Source of the DNA: Hondaea fermentalgiana
Lineage: Eukaryota; Sar; Bigyra; Thraustochytrida; Thraustochytriidae
Direction of reading: 5' to 3'
DNA length: 64,000 nt
NCBI GenBank assembly: GCA_014084085.1
Contig: NPFB01000027.1
Coordinates: forward strand, 160,904-224,903
Position 1 is the first letter of the stretch, and every line of letters starts with the position of its first letter. Positions 60,318-64,000 of this stretch are shown in pieces. A program made the position numbers and the translations under genes. The notes beneath the pieces were generated by a model. It was not told the DNA's origin, did no database searches, and saw nothing but the letters and a program-made list of their open reading frames with translations.

Positions 60318-61832
60318 TCAGACGTAAAGTCGCATTGCAGAGTACGCGCTCTGATCCACTTGGCAAGTTGGGCATTTGAGACGGCCAGCCCCAGGTTTGA
60401 TGATGCACTTCATTGACGCCTTGGCGATGACATGGCCGCAGCTTAAAAGCATCGGTTCGTTGTCTTTCGAGGTTTGCTCCTTTGAAACAGGGCAAATGAT
60501 CACAGAGTGAAAGTCATATCGCGTATCCAAGTCCACATTCACAGGTAGCTGCTCAAGGTCCGCCCAAGGCTTTGATGCTGAGCCTACGGCATCCCCATCA
60601 GGAGCAGGCGCCCCTGTTCTCGCCAACGAGACTGCCGTTGACGGGCGCCTAGGCGCCGAATCAGCGAAGCTCGAACGACGCGCTCGTGCAGCGCGGTGCG
60701 CAGCAGCCACTTCCGCAATACGGTCCATGAGCGGGTTTGTCGTTGCTGATGAGGACATCGAATCGTCTGCTGCCGCCGAAGCTGCTGCGCTGGCAGCGCG
60801 ACGCGCCAAGATGACCCGAAAGTACTTGCGTAACTTTCGAATGCAGAGTCGACCCGCCTGAAGGGCTACAACGAGCGGGGACTCAGCTGGGATGCCATAG
60901 ACAAAGCTAGCTTCCGCGCGAAAGATCTCGCGAACCACGCTCTGTTGAGCGGCGACCGCGTTGTGTTCCAGAGGAATTGCAAGCTTTCCCATGAGCGCTG
61001 TTACTGCTACGTTGCCGCCATGGAGCTGTCTTGAAAGTGGGTACAGCTCTTGGCGTGCATATTCGACTGCTGCGCCTGGATCTTCGCTCGCTACCAACTG
61101 AAGAAAGTGCAGCTTGTGCAGCTCAAAGAGGAGTCCCGGAGAGCTCTGTTGCGAGAGTTTTTTGGCATGTTTCAGCGACCATGCAAGAGCCTTTGTAATG
61201 TCCACAGACGCTACGTCTGTCTTACTTTTTGGCATATTTTGGCTCAATGCTTCATCTGGCAGATTACCGGTCGTGTCACCACCGAGAGTTGACATGATGC
61301 TATGAATTTCCTGAAATTGCTCCGCCCGAACTTGATCGATTTCTTGGTCAATCTCGGCAGCAACCTCGCGCGCCAGGTCAAAGCGGCCGCAGTGCATGTA
61401 GTGGTCGACAATGGCGAGCGTGAAAAGGTCAAAGAGCGTCGTCTCTTCGATGTTGTCGTTCTTGGCTGCGTGGCGAAAAATCTCAACATCCTCGGGCGAG
61501 AGGATCTTGTCGAGCGCCTTGCCTAATTTTCCAAGCGCAGCGTGCATGTTTTTGTTGTTTGCGCGAAGCTTGGCCATCGTCGCAGCCTTTTCAAACCTCG
61601 TACCAAGCTCGGCAACGGCAAGCTTGCGTTTCTGCGTTTTGCGAAAGTTTTTGTCCTGACCGTGCTTCTGGGAACTCGCGTCTTCGTCCGTTTCCTCCTT
61701 GGCCGCGTCTCGCAAGGCGGTCTTGAACGTCTTCAGGATGGCGCCCAGCGTATCGAGCTCTGCCTCGGTGCCAGAAAACCCCCGGTCCAGCCGCTTCGCG
61801 CACGCGCGCAGCTCCTCGCCGACCTCGTCCAT
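60318..61832 (-). CDS. RMND5/Gid2-type RING subunit of the GID/CTLH E3 ligase
   Basis: 504 aa, ATG at 61832. Catalytic-type subunit of the GID/CTLH ubiquitin ligase, which controls metabolic enzymes such as gluconeogenic ones in yeast. Residues ~125-165 are a LisH motif (FDLFTLAIVDHYMHCGRFDLAREVAAE). Residues ~212-272 are CTLH (ITKALAWSLKHAKKLSQQSSPGLLFELHKLHFLQLV). The C-terminal ~447-492 carries the family's degenerate RING: FHSVIICPVSKEQ, then MLLSCGHVIAKASM, then LKCPTC. The first zinc site has only one Cys, as normal for Rmd5/RMND5. A ~90-residue Ala/Ser/Arg-rich insert (~350-430) separates CTLH from RING and is longer than usual. The partner MAEA/Gid9 is not in this window. Confidence 0.9.
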   Translation of the reverse strand: MDEVGEELRACAKRLDRGFSGTEAELDTLGAILKTFKTALRDAAKEETDEDASSQKHGQDKNFRKTQKRKLAVAELGTRFEKAATMAKLRANNKNMHAALGKLGKALDKILSPEDVEIFRHAAKNDNIEETTLFDLFTLAIVDHYMHCGRFDLAREVAAEIDQEIDQVRAEQFQEIHSIMSTLGGDTTGNLPDEALSQNMPKSKTDVASVDITKALAWSLKHAKKLSQQSSPGLLFELHKLHFLQLVASEDPGAAVEYARQELYPLSRQLHGGNVAVTALMGKLAIPLEHNAVAAQQSVVREIFRAEASFVYGIPAESPLVVALQAGRLCIRKLRKYFRVILARRAASAAASAAADDSMSSSATTNPLMDRIAEVAAAHRAARARRSSFADSAPRRPSTAVSLARTGAPAPDGDAVGSASKPWADLEQLPVNVDLDTRYDFHSVIICPVSKEQTSKDNEPMLLSCGHVIAKASMKCIIKPGAGRLKCPTCQVDQSAYSAMRLYV

Positions 61833-62366
61833 GGCGAAGAAATCTCGCCGCCGGACCCACGTCCGCCAAACTATCTATCCGCGTCCTTTACGACACTCCC
61901 TCCGACGCCGACCAGACTCGCTCCGCGCCGAAGTCGCTGCGCACGACCGCTGCGGCGCACTAACCGAGGCGCCTCGCGCGCCAGGTCGAGCCGCGGGTCG
62001 CGAGTTGCGCCCGTCGATCGTGGCTTGGATTGCGGTATGGATGATTGAGATTCGGGGATTGACGCGGCGCATTGATTGACAGCCCAGAAAGAAAGACTGA
62101 CGGTGAGTGAGCACTTGGGAATTTTACTGCCGGCGCCACGAACAAGTTGGACTTGAAGATAGATCATCAACTTGAAGATGAAGGACGAGCAGCCGGCACG
62201 AAAGCTGTAGCCTCCAGCGACGGAGGTCGAGTTTTCGGAGAAACGAGCAACGACGGCGAGCAGGCGGCGCAGGCTTGCTTTCTTCCTGGCACCGCTCATA
62301 GCGAAGGGGTTTGTTTCTCTTTTGGGCGACCTTTTGGTCAGGTCAGAGCAAAGCAGGAGCGCCGTC
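61833..62366. promoter_or_regulatory. divergent promoter region, RMND5-like / phosphatase
   Basis: 534 bp between divergent genes, GC-rich on the RMND5 side. A 263-aa minus-strand frame covering 61871-62662 overlaps the phosphatase and is judged a shadow. No named promoter element seen. Confidence 0.45.
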
Positions 62367-62939
62367 ATGACGCTTGAACCGAAGAGGCGGGCAGCGACGG
62401 CCGTGCTCGCGCTTGTGGATGCCAAGGTGGCAGTCGTTACAGGATGCTGCGAAGAGAGAGTCTTCCTGGGGTCCGTCGGCGCCGCCACGAACCGAGAAGA
62501 ACTCGCGCGAGTAAAAATAACGCATGTCGTGGCCGTCGGGAATGGCTTGCCAACCCCTTTTGAAGATGATGGGATCAAATACTTGCGTATCGAGATTCGC
62601 GATATCCCATCAGCAAACCTTGACGCACATTTTGAAGAAGTCATATCTTTCTTGGAAAACACGCTTGCATCGGACGCTAATCATCACGTGCTCGTTCATT
62701 GTTTTCAAGGAAAGTCTCGATCTGTTTCGATTGTGGCGGCGTGGCTTATGCGCCGCGAGGGGCTCTCCTTCATGGAAGCGATGGATCGTATCCGCCTAAC
62801 GCGTCCCCAGGCAGCACCAAATTTGGGCTTCGCCGCTCAGCTTCGCAAATTCGACCGTCTTGAACGTTCTCGAAGAGAGGCAAAATCCACAACGAGCTCA
62901 CCAATGCTGTCAGGCAAAGAAAACGTCCAAGACTTGTGA
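62367..62939 (+). CDS. dual-specificity protein phosphatase
   Basis: 190 aa, ATG 62367 (an upstream TTG was rejected). Removes phosphate from Ser/Thr and Tyr in substrate proteins. The core covers nearly the whole chain: ERVFLGSVGAATNREELARVKITHVVAV, then IEIRDIPSANLDAHFEEVISFLE, which supplies the candidate general-acid Asp, then the P-loop VHCFQGKSRS with nucleophile Cys 112 and Arg 118, then VSIVAAWLMRREGLSFMEAMDRIRLTRPQAAPNLGF. All catalytic residues are present and length is that of small atypical DUSPs. There is no MAPK-docking rhodanese domain. The Ser/Lys-rich tail is short and disordered. Substrate unknown. Confidence 0.92.
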   Translation: MTLEPKRRAATAVLALVDAKVAVVTGCCEERVFLGSVGAATNREELARVKITHVVAVGNGLPTPFEDDGIKYLRIEIRDIPSANLDAHFEEVISFLENTLASDANHHVLVHCFQGKSRSVSIVAAWLMRREGLSFMEAMDRIRLTRPQAAPNLGFAAQLRKFDRLERSRREAKSTTSSPMLSGKENVQDL

Positions 62940-63182
62940 AGGGCTGCTTCAGTTCGATGGCCTTGTGCAAACGGGGACACGGATGTTCGCCTCGCAATTC
63001 AACTTTTAAAAAGCAAGCCGACAAAAGAGGAAACGTTTCGGTCGACGGCAACGCAGAGCAGCAGCGAACGAGACTTGACTCACAGGGGAAACTTTAAAAA
63101 GTAAAAGGCAAGTGATGTGTCGCGATGACACGCGTTAGAGGATTTCTGATCAAGACTTTTGGTTTTATTTTGCACAAAATCA

Positions 63183-64000
63183 TCACGGCTCATCGACGAG
63201 AGGACCAACATCGCGTGGACGTACGATTGGGCCAGCAAGGAAGTCATCGTCGAGGGGCCCACGACGGGCTTCCACATCTGCATTGTCATCGTCATGGTGT
63301 TGATGCCCATCATCGTCAATGTCAACGTCTACAATGTGGTGAGAGCGCATGTTAAAGTACAAGTCCCGATAGCGCTCGAGATCTTTGAGGCGTTGCTGCA
63401 AACGCTCCCGAGCAGCAAGGAGCGCGCTCACCTCACGCTGTGAGGCATGATACTTTGCGCGAAGGTCCTTGATGCGGTCTTTACACTTGGAGAGAGCTTC
63501 ATGGTAGGCGGCATGTTTTTTCTCGAGCTTGTCAAGCGCGCGTCGGCCCTTTTGCGACTGTGCGACAAGAGTTTCGGCGAGGCGTTGCTTGACATCGTTC
63601 TCCTTGTCTCGCGCGACGTGGGTCTCGTCCTCTGCGCGCTGCGAGGACTCGGCTAGCGCCGCGCGGAGCCGGGCCTGCTTTTCGAGCTCGATGCGAAGTT
63701 CTTGGTCGAGAGCCGATAAGCGGCTTTCTGCGCGTTGCGTTCGCTCTTTGGCTTCGCGCGCGTTTTCAAGTGCAGTGCGATGCTTGTCCTGAAGATCGCG
63801 ATATTCATCTTCGAGTTCGTTGGCTCGCGTTTCAACTTGCTCGAGCTTGACAGCAAGGACTTTGACGCGTTCATGCAAGGCTTCCTTCTCCTTGACAGCA
63901 CGCCGCGCCTCACTTGCTTGCAGATCGCGCTGCTCACTTAGTCGGTCCCTCGCCTCGGCAAACTCTCGCGCCTGTGACTCGACACGCGCCCGCAGCTCAA
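63183..64000 (-). CDS. coiled-coil protein, C-terminal part (runs off window)
   Basis: At least 271 residues, open to the right edge, so the start lies outside. Residues up to ~190 are an almost unbroken Glu/Arg/Ala/Leu/Gln coiled coil (EKEALHERVKVLAVKLEQVETRANELEDEYRDLQDKH...). A His/Asp stretch (VDVDIDDDGHQHHDDDNADVEARRG) and a Pro-ending tail follow. A TTG at 63878 is not a credible start because the coil continues beyond it. No specific family can be named from a coiled coil alone; candidates include centrosomal, flagellar or golgin-type proteins. Convergent with the phosphatase gene (243 bp apart). Confidence 0.7.
   Translation of the reverse strand, partial: ELRARVESQAREFAEARDRLSEQRDLQASEARRAVKEKEALHERVKVLAVKLEQVETRANELEDEYRDLQDKHRTALENAREAKERTQRAESRLSALDQELRIELEKQARLRAALAESSQRAEDETHVARDKENDVKQRLAETLVAQSQKGRRALDKLEKKHAAYHEALSKCKDRIKDLRAKYHASQREVSALLAARERLQQRLKDLERYRDLYFNMRSHHIVDVDIDDDGHQHHDDDNADVEARRGPLDDDFLAGPIVRPRDVGPLVDEP

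Noticed and set aside
60056..60379. 107-aa plus-strand frame with a hydrophobic start
   Set aside because: T-rich 3' flank gives hydrophobic codons by chance and the frame runs into the RMND5-like gene on the other strand.
61871..62662. 263-aa minus-strand frame
   Set aside because: Overlaps the phosphatase and the divergent promoter; no protein-like motif.
1..64000. tRNA, rRNA, CRISPR or transposon signatures
   Set aside because: I looked by eye for tRNA T-arm patterns, long terminal or inverted repeats, and transposase or reverse-transcriptase motifs and saw none convincing. Regular CRISPR-like spacing is absent; the tandem repeats are microsatellites.

Overview
The window is eukaryotic nuclear DNA from a protist with GC-rich, mostly intronless genes. 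The gene set points to a flagellate heterotrophic stramenopile, most likely a thraustochytrid (Labyrinthulomycetes). The supporting genes are an SF-assemblin flagellar-root protein, secreted metzincin proteases of M11/gametolysin type, long single-exon reading frames, rare introns of about 84 bp, and very GC-rich 5' leaders full of short tandem repeats. The taxon is an inference from gene content; no rRNA or other marker gene is present. I placed starts at in-frame ATG codons, because several open frames extend upstream only through GTG or TTG.

Layout. 1-2.4 kb: weakly supported small genes on the minus strand. 2.4-7 kb: two tandem secreted metalloproteases. 7.2-9.8 kb: a PH-Costars fusion protein convergent with an SF-assemblin. 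10.5-16.1 kb: a TPR-like protein with a His-Gly run, an AAAP/SLC38-type amino-acid transporter, and a convergent HbpS/GlcG-like protein. 17.5-19.9 kb: a protein with an apparently split cyclic-nucleotide-binding-like fold plus ankyrin repeats and no channel segments. 20.5-27.7 kb: a DNAJC11-like J protein, a two-exon GET2/CAMLG-like gene, and a type III PI4-kinase with a possible myristoylation site and a PH domain. 27.7-30.6 kb: a large stretch without a convincing gene.

30.6-55.2 kb is the most striking part. Six consecutive same-strand, intronless genes each encode a 1044-1103 aa membrane protein of the FUSC/ArAE type (aromatic-acid-exporter-like superfamily). All six share one architecture: a short N-terminal motif around a Trp, six predicted membrane segments, a helical soluble domain of about 320-340 residues, six more membrane segments, and a conserved helical C-terminal domain of about 250 residues. 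Copies 4 and 5 are clearly the closest pair. The rest of the array has diverged, so it looks like an old tandem expansion with at least one later duplication. Just after it lies a 100-N assembly gap.

56.1-64 kb returns to housekeeping genes: adenosine kinase, a TTC39/Iml2-like TPR protein, an RMND5/Gid2-type E3 ligase subunit, a dual-specificity phosphatase, and the C-terminal part of a coiled-coil protein running off the window.

The single-copy genes look like ordinary unlinked eukaryotic genes and I see no operon-like logic. Only the metalloprotease pair and the FUSC/ArAE array are physically clustered families.
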